A stretch of 64,000 bases of DNA from Acidovorax defluvii (GTDB lineage: Bacteria; Pseudomonadota; Gammaproteobacteria; Burkholderiales; Burkholderiaceae_C), in NCBI GenBank assembly GCA_003268905.1, contig QLTU01000011.1, positions 50,393-114,392 of the forward strand. Reading direction: 5' to 3'. The translations under genes were made by a program, and so were the position numbers. Below the pieces are notes generated by a model that was given only the letters and a program-made list of their open reading frames with translations, was not told the DNA's origin and did not search any database. Shown piece by piece: positions 36,946 through 47,411 of the stretch; position 1 is the first letter of the stretch, and every line of letters begins with the position of its first letter.

Positions 36946-39036
36946 ATGCCGGATATCACAGAAGTCATCACCGAAAAGCAGGACGGCGAGTTCGTCCGTT
37001 TCCCCGATTCGCCGTTCGAGCTGTTCCAGCCGTACCCGCCTGCGGGCGACCAGCCTGAGGCCATCAACAAGCTGGTGGAGGGGCTGAACGACGGCGAGAC
37101 CTTTCAGACGCTGCTGGGCGTGACGGGCTCGGGCAAGACCTTCACCATGGCCAATGTGATTGCCCGCATGGGGCGCCCGGCCATCATCTTTGCGCCCAAC
37201 AAGACGCTGGCCGCGCAGCTTTACAGCGAATTTCGAGAGTTCTTCCCCAAGAACGCGGTCGAGTACTTTGTGAGCTACTACGACTACTACCAGCCCGAGG
37301 CCTATGTGCCCCAGCGCGACCTGTTCATCGAGAAAGACAGCGCCATCAACGAGCACATCGAGCAGATGCGGCTCAGTTGCACCAAGAGCCTCATGGAGCG
37401 GCGCGATGTGGTGATTGTGGCCACGGTGTCGGCCATCTACGGTATTGGCGAGCCCGAAAGCTACCACCGCATGGTGATGACGCTGCGCACCGGCGACAAG
37501 CTGGGCCAGCGGGACGTGATCGCCCAGCTGATCCGCATGCAATACCAGCGCAATGAGGCGGATTTCAGCCGGGGCAAGTTCCGCGTGCGCGGCGACACTA
37601 TCGACGTGTTCCCGGCCGAGCATTCCGAGCTGGCCATCCGCATCGAGCTGTTTGATGACGAAGTGGAGAGCCTGCAGTTGTTTGACCCGCTCACGGGCCG
37701 CGTCAAGCAGAAGATTCCGCGTTTTACGGTGTACCCCAGCAGCCACTATGTGACGCCGCGCGACAAGGTGCTGGCGGCGGTAGAGACCATCAAGGTAGAA
37801 CTGGCCGAACGACTGAAGCAACTGGTGGCCGACGGCAAGCTGGTGGAGGCCCAGCGCCTGGAGCAGCGCACGCGGTTTGATCTGGAAATGCTCAGCGAAG
37901 TGGGGCACTGCAAGGGTATTGAAAACTACACACGCCACCTCTCAGGCGCCGCGCCGGGCGATCCACCCAGCACGCTGACCGACTACATGCCCAAGAACGC
38001 CATCATGTTCCTGGACGAGAGCCACCAGATGATTGGCCAGCTCAATGCCATGTACAGCGGCGACCGCTCGCGCAAGACCACGCTGGTCGAATATGGTTTT
38101 CGCCTGCCTTCGGCGCTGGACAACCGGCCGCTCAAGTTCGAAGAGTTCGAGCAGCGCATGCGGCAGGTCATTTTTGTATCGGCCACACCGGCCGACTACG
38201 AAAAGACGCACTCCGGCCAGATCGTCGACCAGGTGGTGCGGCCCACAGGCCTGGTGGACCCGGTGGTCGAGGTGCGCCCGGCCACGCACCAGGTGGATGA
38301 TGTGCTTCAAGAAATACGCATTCGCGCAGAAAAGCACGAGCGCGTACTCATCACCACGCTCACCAAGCGCATGGCCGAGCAGCTGACCGACTACCTCACC
38401 GACAACGGCGTGAAGGTGCGCTACCTGCACAGCGATGTGGACACGGTGGAGCGCGTGGAGATCATTCGTGACCTGCGCCTGGGCGCGTTTGATGTGCTTG
38501 TGGGTATCAATCTGCTGCGCGAAGGGCTCGACATTCCCGAGGTGTCGCTGGTGGCCATCCTCGATGCGGACAAGGAAGGCTTCCTGCGTGCAGAGCGCAG
38601 CCTGATCCAGACTATTGGCCGCGCGGCGCGCAACCTCAACGGCCGCGCCATCCTGTATGCAGATCGCATCACCGAGTCCATGAAAAAAGCCATGGGCGAG
38701 ACGGAACGCCGACGCATCAAGCAGATCGCACACAACGAGGCCCACGGAATCACGCCGCGCAGCATTGTCAAGCGGGTGAGAGACCTGATTGACGGCGTTT
38801 ACAGCGAAAAAGCCGGCAAGGACGCCGAGCGGCTGGAGCAGGAGGCCTTGCAGCGGGCGCAGGTGGAAGACATGTCAGAGAAAGATGTGGCGCGGGAGAT
38901 CAAACGGCTCGAAAAGCTCATGCTGGATCACGCGCGCAATCTGGAGTTCGAGCAGGCAGCGCGGGTGCGAGACCAATTGACGCGACTCAAGGATCAGGCC
39001 TTTGGTGCGCATGGCAGCGATTCGATCGCTCTTTGA
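36946..39036 (+). CDS. uvrB: excinuclease ABC subunit B
   Basis: The 696-residue UvrB helicase has Walker [11 protein letters not shown], the beta-hairpin region [15 protein letters not shown], the DESH box (FLDESHQM), helicase motifs V/VI ([25 protein letters not shown]) and a C-terminal UVR motif ([22 protein letters not shown]). It acts with UvrA and UvrC in nucleotide excision repair. ATG at 36946 fits the family start. I see no convincing LexA box in the 105-bp divergent interval with the aminotransferase gene. Confidence 0.96.
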   Translation: MPDITEVITEKQDGEFVRFPDSPFELFQPYPPAGDQPEAINKLVEGLNDGETFQTLLGVTGSGKTFTMANVIARMGRPAIIFAPNKTLAAQLYSEFREFFPKNAVEYFVSYYDYYQPEAYVPQRDLFIEKDSAINEHIEQMRLSCTKSLMERRDVVIVATVSAIYGIGEPESYHRMVMTLRTGDKLGQRDVIAQLIRMQYQRNEADFSRGKFRVRGDTIDVFPAEHSELAIRIELFDDEVESLQLFDPLTGRVKQKIPRFTVYPSSHYVTPRDKVLAAVETIKVELAERLKQLVADGKLVEAQRLEQRTRFDLEMLSEVGHCKGIENYTRHLSGAAPGDPPSTLTDYMPKNAIMFLDESHQMIGQLNAMYSGDRSRKTTLVEYGFRLPSALDNRPLKFEEFEQRMRQVIFVSATPADYEKTHSGQIVDQVVRPTGLVDPVVEVRPATHQVDDVLQEIRIRAEKHERVLITTLTKRMAEQLTDYLTDNGVKVRYLHSDVDTVERVEIIRDLRLGAFDVLVGINLLREGLDIPEVSLVAILDADKEGFLRAERSLIQTIGRAARNLNGRAILYADRITESMKKAMGETERRRIKQIAHNEAHGITPRSIVKRVRDLIDGVYSEKAGKDAERLEQEALQRAQVEDMSEKDVAREIKRLEKLMLDHARNLEFEQAARVRDQLTRLKDQAFGAHGSDSIAL

Positions 39037-39124
39037 TGTCTGTCACTCCGAGGCGAAAAAAACCAAACAGTGGAATAGTGACTTGTTGGTTTTTTAACCC
39101 GACAAATTCGATAGGGATTTGTGG

Positions 39125-39130
39125 TATACT
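39125..39130 (+). promoter_or_regulatory. candidate -10 of the iscR promoter
   Basis: TATACT at 39125-39130 lies about 150 bp upstream of iscR. The AT-rich block before it contains CCGACAAATTCGATAGGG, which loosely resembles a type 1 IscR site. The -35 is not clear. Confidence 0.4.
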
Positions 39131-39209
39131 CCTACAAAACACTCAAGAACAGAGCCCAACGATGAAGGGCCCGTATCAGAAGGCTGAGCGGGATAAGGGG
39201 CGGAGACGG

Positions 39210-39240
39210 TGCTGACGCATTGCATACGCAGGTGTCAGCA
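39210..39240 (+). other. hairpin in the iscR leader
   Basis: The arms TGCTGAC (39210-39216) and GTCAGCA (39234-39240) lie in the presumed 5' UTR of iscR, ending 37 nt before the ATG. No U tract follows. It might affect translation or mRNA stability. Confidence 0.45.
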
Positions 39241-39277
39241 GTATTTATAACGAACAAGCCTAGACAAGGAGCTTGCG

Positions 39278-39814
39278 ATGCGTCTCACAACCAAAGGCCG
39301 TTTTGCGGTCACCGCCATGATTGACCTGGCCCTGCGCCAGAACAATGGCCCCGTCACGCTGGCGGCCATCAGCCAACGGCAACAGATTTCGCTGTCTTAC
39401 CTGGAGCAGCTTTTTGGCAAGCTGCGTCGTCACGAACTCGTGGAATCGACCCGTGGCCCCGGCGGCGGCTACACGCTCGCCCGCAAGGCGGCCGACATCA
39501 CGGTGGCGGACATCATTGTGTCGGTGGATGAGCCCATTGATGCCACGCAGTGCGGTGGCAAGGAAAACTGCCTGGGCGAAGCGGGCCGTTGCATGACGCA
39601 TGAGCTATGGGCTTCGCTCAACCAGCGCATGGTCGAATTCCTCGATTCCGTCACATTGCAAAAATTGGTGGACGAGCAGTTGGCCAAGGGCGTCCAGATT
39701 GAGGACAAACCGGTGGCGCGGCGCGCAATTTCGACCACCCCCGTGGTCAAACCCATCCGCGTGAATGCACCGAACTCGGTCTTTGCGTTGGGCAACGTGT
39801 TCGCCAAATCCTGA
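39278..39814 (+). CDS. iscR: Fe-S cluster regulator IscR
   Basis: The 178-residue Rrf2-family regulator has an N-terminal wHTH (MRLTTKGRFAVTAMIDLA ... YLEQLFGKLRRHELVESTRG) and the cluster ligands Cys92, Cys98, Cys104, with His107. Holo-IscR represses isc when Fe-S supply is sufficient. It carries a C-terminal extension of ~40 residues beyond the E. coli protein's core. AAGGAG precedes the ATG. It leads the isc cluster. Confidence 0.96.
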   Translation: MRLTTKGRFAVTAMIDLALRQNNGPVTLAAISQRQQISLSYLEQLFGKLRRHELVESTRGPGGGYTLARKAADITVADIIVSVDEPIDATQCGGKENCLGEAGRCMTHELWASLNQRMVEFLDSVTLQKLVDEQLAKGVQIEDKPVARRAISTTPVVKPIRVNAPNSVFALGNVFAKS

Positions 39815-39916
39815 GCTGCACGCCAACCGTTTCGGTCCTGGGGCCAGCGACGCCCTGAACGATTTTTTGATTGCTTGCTTTTTTGTTGCCAGCCAGAACC
39901 CTTTACTGAGCCAGCC

Positions 39917-41137
39917 ATGGACATGACCCCGCATTTCCCCATTTATCTCGATTACGGCGCCACCACCCCCGTCGATCCACGCGTTGTGGATGCCATGATC
40001 CCTTGGCTGCGCGAGCATTTCGGTAACCCGGCATCCCGCAGCCACGCCTGGGGTTGGGAAGCCGAAGAGGCGGTTGAGAAGGCGCGTGTGCAAGTGGCCG
40101 ATCTGATTGGTGCAGACCCCCGCGAAATCGTCTGGACCAGCGGTGCCACTGAGTCCATCAACCTGGCCTTGAAGGGCGCTGCCCACTTCTACCAGGGCAA
40201 GGGCAAGCACCTCATCACCCTCAAGACCGAACACAAGGCCGTGCTGGACACCATGCGCGAGCTGGAGCGCCAGGGGTTTGATGTGATTTACCTGGATGTC
40301 CAGGAAGATGGATTGGTGAACATGGATGCCCTGAAGGCTGCCATTCGTCCCGACACCATCCTGATCAGCATCCTGTTCGTGAACAACGAAATCGGCGTGA
40401 TCCAGGACATTCCGGCCATTGGTGCGTTGTGCCGCGAAAAAGGCATCCTGCTGCACGTGGATGCCGCGCAGGCTACGGGCCGAGTCGAGATCGACATGAA
40501 TGTGTTGCCCATTGATCTGATGAGCATGACCGCCCACAAGACCTATGGCCCCAAGGGCGTGGGCGCCTTGTTTGTGCGCCGCAAGCCCCGTGTGCGCCTG
40601 GAAGCGCAGATGCACGGCGGTGGCCATGAGCGCGGCATGCGCTCGGGCACGCTGCCTACGCACCAGATCGTGGGCATGGGCGAGGCCTTTCGCATCGCCA
40701 AGGAAGAAATGGCCGAGAGCAATGCCAAGGCCAAGGCGCTGCAGCAGCGCCTGCTGGATGGCTTGAAGGACATCGAACAGGTGTTTATCAATGGTAGCCT
40801 GGAGCGTCGGGTACCGCAGAACTTGAACATGAGCTTCAACTTCGTCGAGGGCGAATCCCTGATCATGGGTATCAAGGGCCTGGCCGTGTCGTCGGGCTCG
40901 GCTTGCACTTCTGCCAGCCTGGAACCCAGCTATGTCTTGCGCGCCCTGGGCCGCAGCGACGAACTGGCGCACAGCAGCCTGCGCATGACCATCGGCCGTT
41001 TCACCACCGAAGAAGAGATCGATTACGCCATTGGCACCATCCGTGAAAACGTGGCCCGATTGCGTGAGCTCAGTCCCTTGTGGGAGATGTACAAGGACGG
41101 CATCGACATCAGCACCATCCAGTGGGCTGCACACTGA
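39917..41137 (+). CDS. iscS: cysteine desulfurase IscS
   Basis: The 406-residue class V PLP enzyme has [17 protein letters not shown]-binding TEHKAVLD, the Schiff-base Lys in [11 protein letters not shown], and the mobile-loop active Cys in [15 protein letters not shown]. It removes sulfur from cysteine and passes it as persulfide to IscU and other acceptors. ATG at 39917 gives the family start, and 102 bp separate it from iscR. Confidence 0.96.
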   Translation: MDMTPHFPIYLDYGATTPVDPRVVDAMIPWLREHFGNPASRSHAWGWEAEEAVEKARVQVADLIGADPREIVWTSGATESINLALKGAAHFYQGKGKHLITLKTEHKAVLDTMRELERQGFDVIYLDVQEDGLVNMDALKAAIRPDTILISILFVNNEIGVIQDIPAIGALCREKGILLHVDAAQATGRVEIDMNVLPIDLMSMTAHKTYGPKGVGALFVRRKPRVRLEAQMHGGGHERGMRSGTLPTHQIVGMGEAFRIAKEEMAESNAKAKALQQRLLDGLKDIEQVFINGSLERRVPQNLNMSFNFVEGESLIMGIKGLAVSSGSACTSASLEPSYVLRALGRSDELAHSSLRMTIGRFTTEEEIDYAIGTIRENVARLRELSPLWEMYKDGIDISTIQWAAH

Positions 41138-41166
41138 ATCCCTGAAGAATTGAAGAGGTACACATC

Positions 41167-41568
41167 ATGGCTTACTCAGACAAAGTGGTTGACCATTACG
41201 AAAACCCCCGCAATGTGGGCTCGTTCGACAAAGGTGATGATTCAGTAGGGACCGGCATGGTGGGTGCGCCCGCATGCGGCGACGTGATGAAGCTGCAGAT
41301 CAAGGTGAACCCCGAAACCGGTGTGATTGAAGACGCACGCTTCAAGACCTACGGCTGCGGTTCGGCCATTGCCTCGTCCTCGCTTGTGACCGAATGGGTG
41401 AAAGGCAAAACGCTGGACGAAGCGGCAGCGCTGAAAAACAGCGAAATTGCCGAAGAGCTGGCCTTGCCGCCCGTCAAAATCCACTGCTCCATCCTGGCCG
41501 AAGACGCCATCAAGGCGGCGGTCAACGACTACAAGGCCAAGCACAGCAGTGCGGTGGCCGCAGCCTGA
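41167..41568 (+). CDS. iscU: Fe-S cluster scaffold IscU
   Basis: The 133-residue scaffold has the three ligand cysteines Cys37 (APACGD), Cys64 (TYGCGSA) and Cys107 (KIHCSIL), the stabilising Asp39, and the LPPVK motif recognised by HscA. It assembles [2Fe-2S] and [4Fe-4S] clusters from IscS-derived sulfur. It starts 29 bp after iscS behind GAAGAGG and is 2 bp before iscA. Confidence 0.97.
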   Translation: MAYSDKVVDHYENPRNVGSFDKGDDSVGTGMVGAPACGDVMKLQIKVNPETGVIEDARFKTYGCGSAIASSSLVTEWVKGKTLDEAAALKNSEIAEELALPPVKIHCSILAEDAIKAAVNDYKAKHSSAVAAA

Positions 41569-41570
41569 AC

Positions 41571-41894
41571 ATGGCCATCACGCTGACTGAAGCTGCGGCC
41601 CGGCATGTCACCCGTTACCTGGCACGCCGTGGCAAGGGGCTGGGTGTTCGCCTGGGGGTGAAGACCACCGGGTGTTCGGGCCTGGCTTACAAACTTGAAT
41701 ATGTGGATGACTCCGAACCCGAAGACATCGTTTTCGAGAACCACGGCGTCAAGGTGCTGATTGATCCCAAGAGCCTGGCCTACATTGACGGTACCGAGCT
41801 GGATTTTGTGCGTGAAGGCCTGAACGAAGGCTTCAAGTTCAACAATCCCAATGAACGGGACCGCTGTGGCTGTGGAGAGAGTTTTCGGGTTTGA
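41571..41894 (+). CDS. iscA: A-type Fe-S carrier IscA
   Basis: The 107-residue A-type protein has conserved Cys35 (TTGCSGL) and C-terminal Cys99/Cys101 (RDRCGCGES). It transfers clusters or iron to target proteins. Spacing of 2 bp after iscU implies coupling. An intrinsic-terminator-like structure follows the stop. Confidence 0.96.
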   Translation: MAITLTEAAARHVTRYLARRGKGLGVRLGVKTTGCSGLAYKLEYVDDSEPEDIVFENHGVKVLIDPKSLAYIDGTELDFVREGLNEGFKFNNPNERDRCGCGESFRV

Positions 41895-41917
41895 AGCCTT
41901 CTGCTGCGCTGCCATCC

Positions 41918-41950
41918 AACCGCCATCGCGCTCTGTGCTGGCGGTTTTTT
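41918..41950 (+). terminator. intrinsic terminator between iscA and hscB
   Basis: AACCGCCA (41918-41925) and TGGCGGTT (41939-41946) form an 8-bp stem with a 13-nt loop that ends in six T (41945-41950). It should terminate or attenuate transcription inside the isc-hsc cluster. Confidence 0.8.
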
Positions 41951-41977
41951 ATTGATCCGGTGTGACCTGGTGTGGGC

Positions 41978-42496
41978 ATGAATCTGCAATCTGACGATTT
42001 TGAGCTGTTTGGCGTGCCGCAACGCTTCGCCCAGGACCGGGCGGCACTGGATGCACGCTGGAAAGAGCTGCAGCGCGAGGCGCACCCTGATAAATTTGCC
42101 GCACAAGGGGCCGCAGCCCAGCGTGTGGCCATGCAATGGTCGGTTCGCATCAACGAGGCCTATCAGCGCCTGAAAGACCCGATGCGCCGCGCCGCCTACC
42201 TGTGCGAACTGCATGGCGCGCCCATTCAGGCCGAAGACAACACGGCCATGCCGACAGCCTTTTTGATTCAACAGATGGAATGGCGCGAATCGCTGGAGGA
42301 AGCGCGGTCGGCAGCCGAGCTGGACGCCCTGGATGAGGGTGTGCAGCAGGCACGTGGCGAAGCGCTGGCCCTGTGCGGACAATTGCTCGATCAGCAGGCA
42401 GACTATGCCGGTGCCGCGCGGCAGGTCAGAGCCCTCATGTTCATTGCGCGATTTGCCGACGATATCGAGCGTCGTCGGGATCAACTGGGACAATAG
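41978..42496 (+). CDS. hscB: Fe-S co-chaperone HscB
   Basis: The 172-residue J-protein has the HPD motif at residues 36-38 (REAHPDKF), a J-domain ending [16 protein letters not shown], and the C-terminal three-helix IscU-binding region. It stimulates HscA and delivers IscU. ATG at 41978 is preferred over an upstream GTG at 41972. Translation begins just after the terminator hairpin. Confidence 0.94.
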   Translation: MNLQSDDFELFGVPQRFAQDRAALDARWKELQREAHPDKFAAQGAAAQRVAMQWSVRINEAYQRLKDPMRRAAYLCELHGAPIQAEDNTAMPTAFLIQQMEWRESLEEARSAAELDALDEGVQQARGEALALCGQLLDQQADYAGAARQVRALMFIARFADDIERRRDQLGQ

Positions 42497-42563
42497 AGGC
42501 ACAACCCCTTTTCGAGGCATTTTCCGCGGGGCGGGGCTTCATTACGTAGAACACAGAATTTCC

Positions 42564-44435
42564 ATGGCGCTTTTGCAGATTTCCGAACCCGGGCAATCCA
42601 CGGATCCGCACCAGCGGCGCATCGCGGTTGGCATTGATTTGGGCACCACGCATTCACTGGTGGCCGCTGTGCGCAACGGCGTGGCCGAGTGCCTGCCCGA
42701 TGATGAGGGGCGTGTCCTGTTGCCTTCTGTGGTGCGTTACCTGAAGCAGGGTGGGCGGCAGATTGGCTACGACGCGGTGGCGGCGCAGTCCAGCGATGCC
42801 CGCAACACCATCGCCTCGGCCAAACGCTTCATGGGCCGCGGCCTGCAGGACGTGGCAGAGGCGGGACAGTTGCCCTATGAATTCGTCCAAAACCCCGACG
42901 CCAGTGCAGGCGGCATGGTGAGTGTGGTGACGGCGGGTGGCATCAAGTCACCGGTTGAAATCAGCGCCGAGATATTGGCCACGCTGCGTTACCGCGCCGA
43001 AGACACCTTCAATGACGATCTGTACGGTGCGGTCATTACTGTGCCGGCTTATTTCGATGACGCCCAGCGCCAGGCCACCAAGGATGCGGCCAAGCTGGCG
43101 GGAATTCATCTGCTGCGCCTGATCAATGAGCCCACCGCGGCGGCCATTGCCTATGGCCTTGATAACGCCAGCGAAGGCGTCTATGCCGTTTACGACCTGG
43201 GCGGTGGAACCTTCGACATTTCGGTTTTGCGTCTGACGCAAGGCGTTTTTGAAGTGATCGCTACGGGTGGCGATTCTGCTTTGGGCGGCGACGACTATGA
43301 CGCGGCGCTTGCCAACTGGGTGCTTCAGCAGCAGGGTCTGACCGCCGATACGCCCGCCGACAAGGCCGCAATCCGCCTGGCGGCCAGAGCCTGCAAGGAG
43401 TCCTTGACTGCTACTGAAATGGTAGCGTTTACCGCTGATTTGACGGGCGGTAGAGTGCATTTTGATGTAAGAAGATCAGATTTTGAGACAGCTACCGCCG
43501 AGTTGACTGCGCGGTCCATGGCCGCTGTGCGCCGCGTGATGCGCGATGCCAAGCTTGCGCGCGATGACGTGCAGGGCGTAGTCATGGTGGGCGGTTCCAC
43601 CCGCATGCCCCAGGTGCAGCGGGCGGCAGCCGAATTTTTTGGCAAGGAACCCCTGACCAATCTCAACCCCGATGAGGTGGTTGCATTGGGTGCCGCCATC
43701 CAGGCCAACCAGCTGGCGGGCAACAACACGGCGGGAGATCTGTTGCTGCTCGACGTGATTCCGCTGTCGCTGGGCATTGAGACCATGGGCGGCCTGGTGG
43801 AGCGCATCGTGGCGCGCAATGAAACCATTCCCACCGCCAAAGCGCAGGACTTCACCACCTACAAGGACGGGCAGACCGCGCTCGCCATCCATGTGGTGCA
43901 GGGCGAGCGTGACCTGGTGCAGGATTGCCGCAGCCTCGCACGATTCGAGTTGCGTGGCATTCCGCCCATGGCGGCGGGCGCGGCCCGTATCCGCGTCACC
44001 TTCACGGTCGATGCCGATGGCCTTTTGAGCGTGAATGCGAGAGAGCAGGGCAGCGGTGTGGAGGCCCATATCGATGTGAAGCCCTCCTATGGCCTGTCGG
44101 ACGACCAGATCGCCCGCATGCTGCAGGATGGCTTTGCCACGGCCGCGCAGGACATGCATGCACGGGCCGTGGTCGAGGCACGCGTGGATGCCGAGCGCAT
44201 GCTGATCGCCACCCAGAGCGCCCTGGATGCCGATGGCGATGTATTGTCTGCATCCGAGCGTGCCGATATCGATGCCTTGATGTCGGCTTTGGCCCGGCAA
44301 CGCGATGCCGACGATGCCGCCGTCATTGAAGCAGCAACCCAGGCCCTGGCAAAGGGCACCGAAGCCTTTGCCGCCCAGCGCATGAACCGCGGCATTCGGC
44401 AGGCCCTGGCCGGCAAGAACGTGCAAACCCTTTAA
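42564..44435 (+). CDS. hscA: Hsp70-type Fe-S chaperone HscA
   Basis: The 623-residue DnaK-like protein starts with the nucleotide-binding domain ([37 protein letters not shown]). A substrate-binding domain follows ([22 protein letters not shown]) and a helical lid. It works with HscB to release clusters from IscU. A stretch at 43411-43467 is markedly AT-richer than the rest and resembles the dispersed repeat on the minus strand, but protein length is normal. Confidence 0.95.
   Translation: MALLQISEPGQSTDPHQRRIAVGIDLGTTHSLVAAVRNGVAECLPDDEGRVLLPSVVRYLKQGGRQIGYDAVAAQSSDARNTIASAKRFMGRGLQDVAEAGQLPYEFVQNPDASAGGMVSVVTAGGIKSPVEISAEILATLRYRAEDTFNDDLYGAVITVPAYFDDAQRQATKDAAKLAGIHLLRLINEPTAAAIAYGLDNASEGVYAVYDLGGGTFDISVLRLTQGVFEVIATGGDSALGGDDYDAALANWVLQQQGLTADTPADKAAIRLAARACKESLTATEMVAFTADLTGGRVHFDVRRSDFETATAELTARSMAAVRRVMRDAKLARDDVQGVVMVGGSTRMPQVQRAAAEFFGKEPLTNLNPDEVVALGAAIQANQLAGNNTAGDLLLLDVIPLSLGIETMGGLVERIVARNETIPTAKAQDFTTYKDGQTALAIHVVQGERDLVQDCRSLARFELRGIPPMAAGAARIRVTFTVDADGLLSVNAREQGSGVEAHIDVKPSYGLSDDQIARMLQDGFATAAQDMHARAVVEARVDAERMLIATQSALDADGDVLSASERADIDALMSALARQRDADDAAVIEAATQALAKGTEAFAAQRMNRGIRQALAGKNVQTL
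43411..43467 (-). repeat. doubtful dispersed-repeat-like segment inside hscA
   Basis: On the minus strand it reads CAAAATGCACTCTACCGCC and AGCGGTAAACGCTACC, then ATTTCAGTAG. It aligns loosely with the family but lacks the exact AGCGCTT core. It may be a diverged or converted patch. Confidence 0.35.
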
Positions 44436-44542
44436 CCCCTTCATGGCTTGCCGCAACGCAGAGGCTCCATCGCCGATTCCGGCGATACATTCTTGTGGAG
44501 CACTGCACTGCCTGTGCAAGCCCTGACCATCCGAGCGCTGCC

Positions 44543-44881
44543 ATGCCCGTCATCAAGATACTTCCCCATCCTGAATATTGCCCCTCGGGTGCCGAGATCA
44601 CCGCGCCAGCGGGCACATCCATCTGCGAAGCGCTGCTGGAGAACCATATCAACATCGAGCATGCCTGCGACATGAGCTGCGCGTGCACCACCTGTCACGT
44701 CATCGTGCGGGCGGGCATCGAGTCGCTCAACGAGGCCGAGGAAGAAGAAGAGGATCTGCTCGACCGTGCCTGGGGGCTGGAGCCCCAGTCGCGCCTGTCC
44801 TGCCAGGCCATCCTTGCGCAGAAAGATCTGGTGGTGGAAATCCCCAAATACTCCATCAACCATGCCAAGGAAAACCACTGA
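44543..44881 (+). CDS. fdx: adrenodoxin-type [2Fe-2S] ferredoxin of the isc cluster
   Basis: The 112-residue ferredoxin has ligands Cys42, Cys48, Cys51 (HACDMSCACTTCH) and Cys87 (RLSCQAIL). An acidic patch EAEEEEEDLLD is typical of Isc ferredoxins. It supplies electrons for cluster assembly on IscU. It ends the cluster; no iscX follows. Confidence 0.95.
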   Translation: MPVIKILPHPEYCPSGAEITAPAGTSICEALLENHINIEHACDMSCACTTCHVIVRAGIESLNEAEEEEEDLLDRAWGLEPQSRLSCQAILAQKDLVVEIPKYSINHAKENH

Positions 44882-44953
44882 TATGCGCTGTGTTCTAGGC
44901 CAGTCGGGTCTCAGTGCCCTTCGCCGCACGGCGGTTCTGCAAGGGGAGGCCTG

Positions 44954-45667
44954 ATGTCACGCCAGATAGTTCTCGACACGGAAACCACCGGTCTGTCCGC
45001 CGAAGGGGGCGACCGCATCATTGAAATTGGCTGCGTGGAGCTCGTGGCACGCAAGCTCACGGGCAACAACAAGCATTTTTACCTGAACCCTGAGCGCGAC
45101 AGCCACGAGGACGCGCTAAGGGTGCACGGCATCAGCAACGAGTTCCTGAAGGACAAGCCCAAGTTTGCAGCCGTGGCGGACGAGTTGCTTGATTATCTGC
45201 AGGGCGCCGAGATCATCATCCACAACGCGGCGTTTGACGTGAGCTTCCTGAACAAGGAGCTGGAACTGGTGGGGCGCCCCGCGTTTCGCAGCTTTGTGGA
45301 CAGCATTACCGACACCCTGGCCATGGCCAAGGAACTCTATCCCGGCAAGCGCAATTCGCTTGACGCGTTGTGTGACCGCTTGGGCGTGGACAACTCCAGT
45401 CGCACGCTGCACGGCGCCTTGCTCGATGCCGAGCTGCTTGCCGACGTGTACATCAACCTCACGCGGGGCCAGGATGCACTCTTGATCATCGACGATGCGC
45501 AGGAAGGCGGCGGTTGTGCCGATTTTGTTCCGATCGACCTGCGCAGCTTCACCCTGGCCGTGATCCAGGCCAGCGAGCAGGAAGCCCAGGCCCACAATGA
45601 AGTCTTGACACAGATCGACAAGGCCAGTGGTGGCAAAACAATTTGGCGATCAGCTCAGACAGTCTGA
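44954..45667 (+). CDS. dnaQ: DNA polymerase III epsilon subunit (3'-5' exonuclease)
   Basis: The 237-residue DEDDh exonuclease has Exo I LDTETTG (Asp8, Glu10), Exo II HNAAFDVSFL, and Exo III HGALLDAELLADVY. The C-terminal part that binds the alpha subunit is present. It proofreads replication. AAGGGGAGG lies shortly upstream of the ATG. It is followed by two tRNA-Val genes. Confidence 0.95.
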   Translation: MSRQIVLDTETTGLSAEGGDRIIEIGCVELVARKLTGNNKHFYLNPERDSHEDALRVHGISNEFLKDKPKFAAVADELLDYLQGAEIIIHNAAFDVSFLNKELELVGRPAFRSFVDSITDTLAMAKELYPGKRNSLDALCDRLGVDNSSRTLHGALLDAELLADVYINLTRGQDALLIIDDAQEGGGCADFVPIDLRSFTLAVIQASEQEAQAHNEVLTQIDKASGGKTIWRSAQTV

Positions 45668-45704
45668 AAAGCTGTGCCATAATTGAAGGCTGTCACAGCG
45701 GCAA

Positions 45705-45779
45705 GGGTGATTAGCTCAGCGGTAGAGCACTGCCTTCACACGGCAGGGGTCACATGTTCGATCCATGTATCACCCACCA
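45705..45779 (+). tRNA. tRNA-Val (anticodon CAC), copy 1
   Basis: The 75-nt cloverleaf has acceptor GGGTGAT/ATCACCC, D-arm GCTC/GAGC, anticodon stem CTGCC/GGCAG with loop TTCACAC (anticodon CAC), T-arm ACATG-TTCGATC-CATGT and an encoded CCA. It reads GUG codons. Confidence 0.96.
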
Positions 45780-45822
45780 AGTCTGTTGACAGCATCGCAA
45801 TTCCTGTAATGGGGTGTGCGAC

Positions 45823-45897
45823 GGGTGATTAGCTCAGCGGTAGAGCACTGCCTTCACACGGCAGGGGTCACATGTTCGATCCATGTATCACCCACCA
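45823..45897 (+). tRNA. tRNA-Val (anticodon CAC), copy 2
   Basis: It is identical in sequence to copy 1 and separated from it by 43 bp, so it is a tandem duplication in one transcript. CCA is encoded. Confidence 0.96.
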
Positions 45898-45914
45898 GTT
45901 TTTCGAATGAAATC

Positions 45915-45945
45915 AAGGGCTTGGCAGAAATGTCAGGCCCTTTTT
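45915..45945 (+). terminator. terminator of the tRNA-Val pair
   Basis: AAGGGC (45915-45920) pairs with GCCCTT (45937-45942) and a T run follows to 45945. The loop is long (16 nt), so stability is moderate. The remaining DNA to 46172 has no gene. Confidence 0.65.
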
Positions 45946-46172
45946 CTTTGGCTCGTCCCCATCGGGCACACAGACAATATCTTGACCGGCTTCGGTGCAC
46001 ATGCGCATTCAGGCAATGCCGGTGCTGGCTGTGGTGGCCTGCGCCAACCCGCTGCGTGCGAGCTTTCGATGTTGCAGCCGTTGGGGGTGACAATTTTGGG
46101 GAGTCGCTTTTCAAAAGCGCCCTGCGCCAGCCTTTAAAGTAGGCTGCTTGTCTTGAACAAAGGACCACAAAG

Positions 46173-47270
46173 ATGACAGACCAGGTCGATTGCGTAGTGG
46201 TGGGGGCGGGCGTTGTGGGCCTTGCCGTGGCCCGTGCGCTGGCGCTGCAAGGGCGGGAGGTGATGGTGCTGGAGGCCGCTGACGCCATCGGTACGGGCAC
46301 CAGTTCGCGCAACAGCGAAGTCATTCATGCCGGGTTGTATTACCCCACGGGCTCGCTCAAGGCTCGCCTGTGCGTTCAGGGCCGTGATCTTTTGTACGCC
46401 TATTGCGCCGCCCACGGCGTGCCGCATCGCCGCTGCGGCAAGCTGCTGGTGGCGACTTCGGCGGAGCAGTTGGCAGGCCTTCGGTCGATTCAGGCGCGTG
46501 CTGCGGCAAATGGTGTTCTGGATCTGCAGTGGCTGGATCACGATGCAGCCAGGGCGTTGGAGCCTGCCCTTGAATGCGTGGCGGCCCTGCATTCGCCCAG
46601 CACGGGGATCGTGGACAGCCATGCGCTCATGCTTGCACTGCAAGGCGATCTGGAGCATGCCGGGGGGCTTGTGGCATTAAATTCACCTCTAGCCCTTGCC
46701 AAGTGTGCGCAAGATGCTATTTTTTTAGAAGCTAAGGATGGCACGCGGCTGCAAGCCCGCACGGTGGTCAATGCCGCGGGGTTGCATGCGCCGTCCCTGG
46801 CCCGGCAGTTCTCCGGGCTCGACGCACGCCATGTTCCTGTCGCGCACTTCGCCAAGGGCAGTTACTTCACGCTGACTGGAAAGGCCCCCTTTAGCCACCT
46901 GATCTACCCGGTGCCAGAGGCGGCAGGCCTGGGGGTGCACCTGACGCTGGATCTGGGTGGGCAGGCCAAGTTCGGGCCGGATGTGCAATGGGTCGATTCA
47001 GCCGGTGACCTGCTGGTCGACCCGGCGCGGGGTGACGCCTTTTACGCCGAAGTACGCAAATACTGGCCCGACTTGCGCGACGGAGCGCTGGCGCCGGGCT
47101 ATGCCGGTATCCGCCCCAAGATTCATGGCGCCAGTGCGCCCGCGGCGGACTTTCTGATCCAGGGGCCGCGAGACCATGGCGTGCCAGGGCTGGTGAATCT
47201 TTTTGGCATCGAGTCTCCGGGCCTCACCAGCGCACTGGCCATCGCTGACCATGTGCGTCACTTGGTTTGA
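46173..47270 (+). CDS. LhgO-like FAD-dependent oxidoreductase
   Basis: The 365-residue DAO-family protein has the FAD fingerprint [20 protein letters not shown]. It continues [26 protein letters not shown] (read as adjoining segments), typical of L-2-hydroxyglutarate oxidase and relatives, and ends [19 protein letters not shown]. It likely oxidises a 2-hydroxy acid; the substrate is inferred. A dispersed repeat copy encodes [18 protein letters not shown] in its middle. The protein length is normal. Confidence 0.87.
   Translation: MTDQVDCVVVGAGVVGLAVARALALQGREVMVLEAADAIGTGTSSRNSEVIHAGLYYPTGSLKARLCVQGRDLLYAYCAAHGVPHRRCGKLLVATSAEQLAGLRSIQARAAANGVLDLQWLDHDAARALEPALECVAALHSPSTGIVDSHALMLALQGDLEHAGGLVALNSPLALAKCAQDAIFLEAKDGTRLQARTVVNAAGLHAPSLARQFSGLDARHVPVAHFAKGSYFTLTGKAPFSHLIYPVPEAAGLGVHLTLDLGGQAKFGPDVQWVDSAGDLLVDPARGDAFYAEVRKYWPDLRDGALAPGYAGIRPKIHGASAPAADFLIQGPRDHGVPGLVNLFGIESPGLTSALAIADHVRHLV
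46678..46735 (+). repeat. dispersed ~50-bp repeat, copy 9 (inside FAD oxidoreductase gene)
   Basis: Contains TTCACCTCTAGCCCTTGCC, GTGTGCGCAAGATGCTATT and TTAGAAGC. It is read in the same frame as the copies in aceF, lpdA and the type IIG gene. Confidence 0.7.
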
Positions 47271-47411
47271 CCTGCGTTAAGGTTTTGTCTGTTGGTAACG
47301 TTTTGCGACCAAGCGATATGAAAGGTTTTTGGGCATGTCGCTAAGATAGTCCTTATGCCGGCGCAACATCTGTGCTGCATGGCTGCTCACTTATTGCAAT
47401 GAAAGGGATGT

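Noticed and set aside
45705..45897. tRNA pair as an integration site of a mobile element
   Set aside because: The two copies are complete and identical, and flanking genes are ordinary. No integrase or partial tRNA copy is seen.
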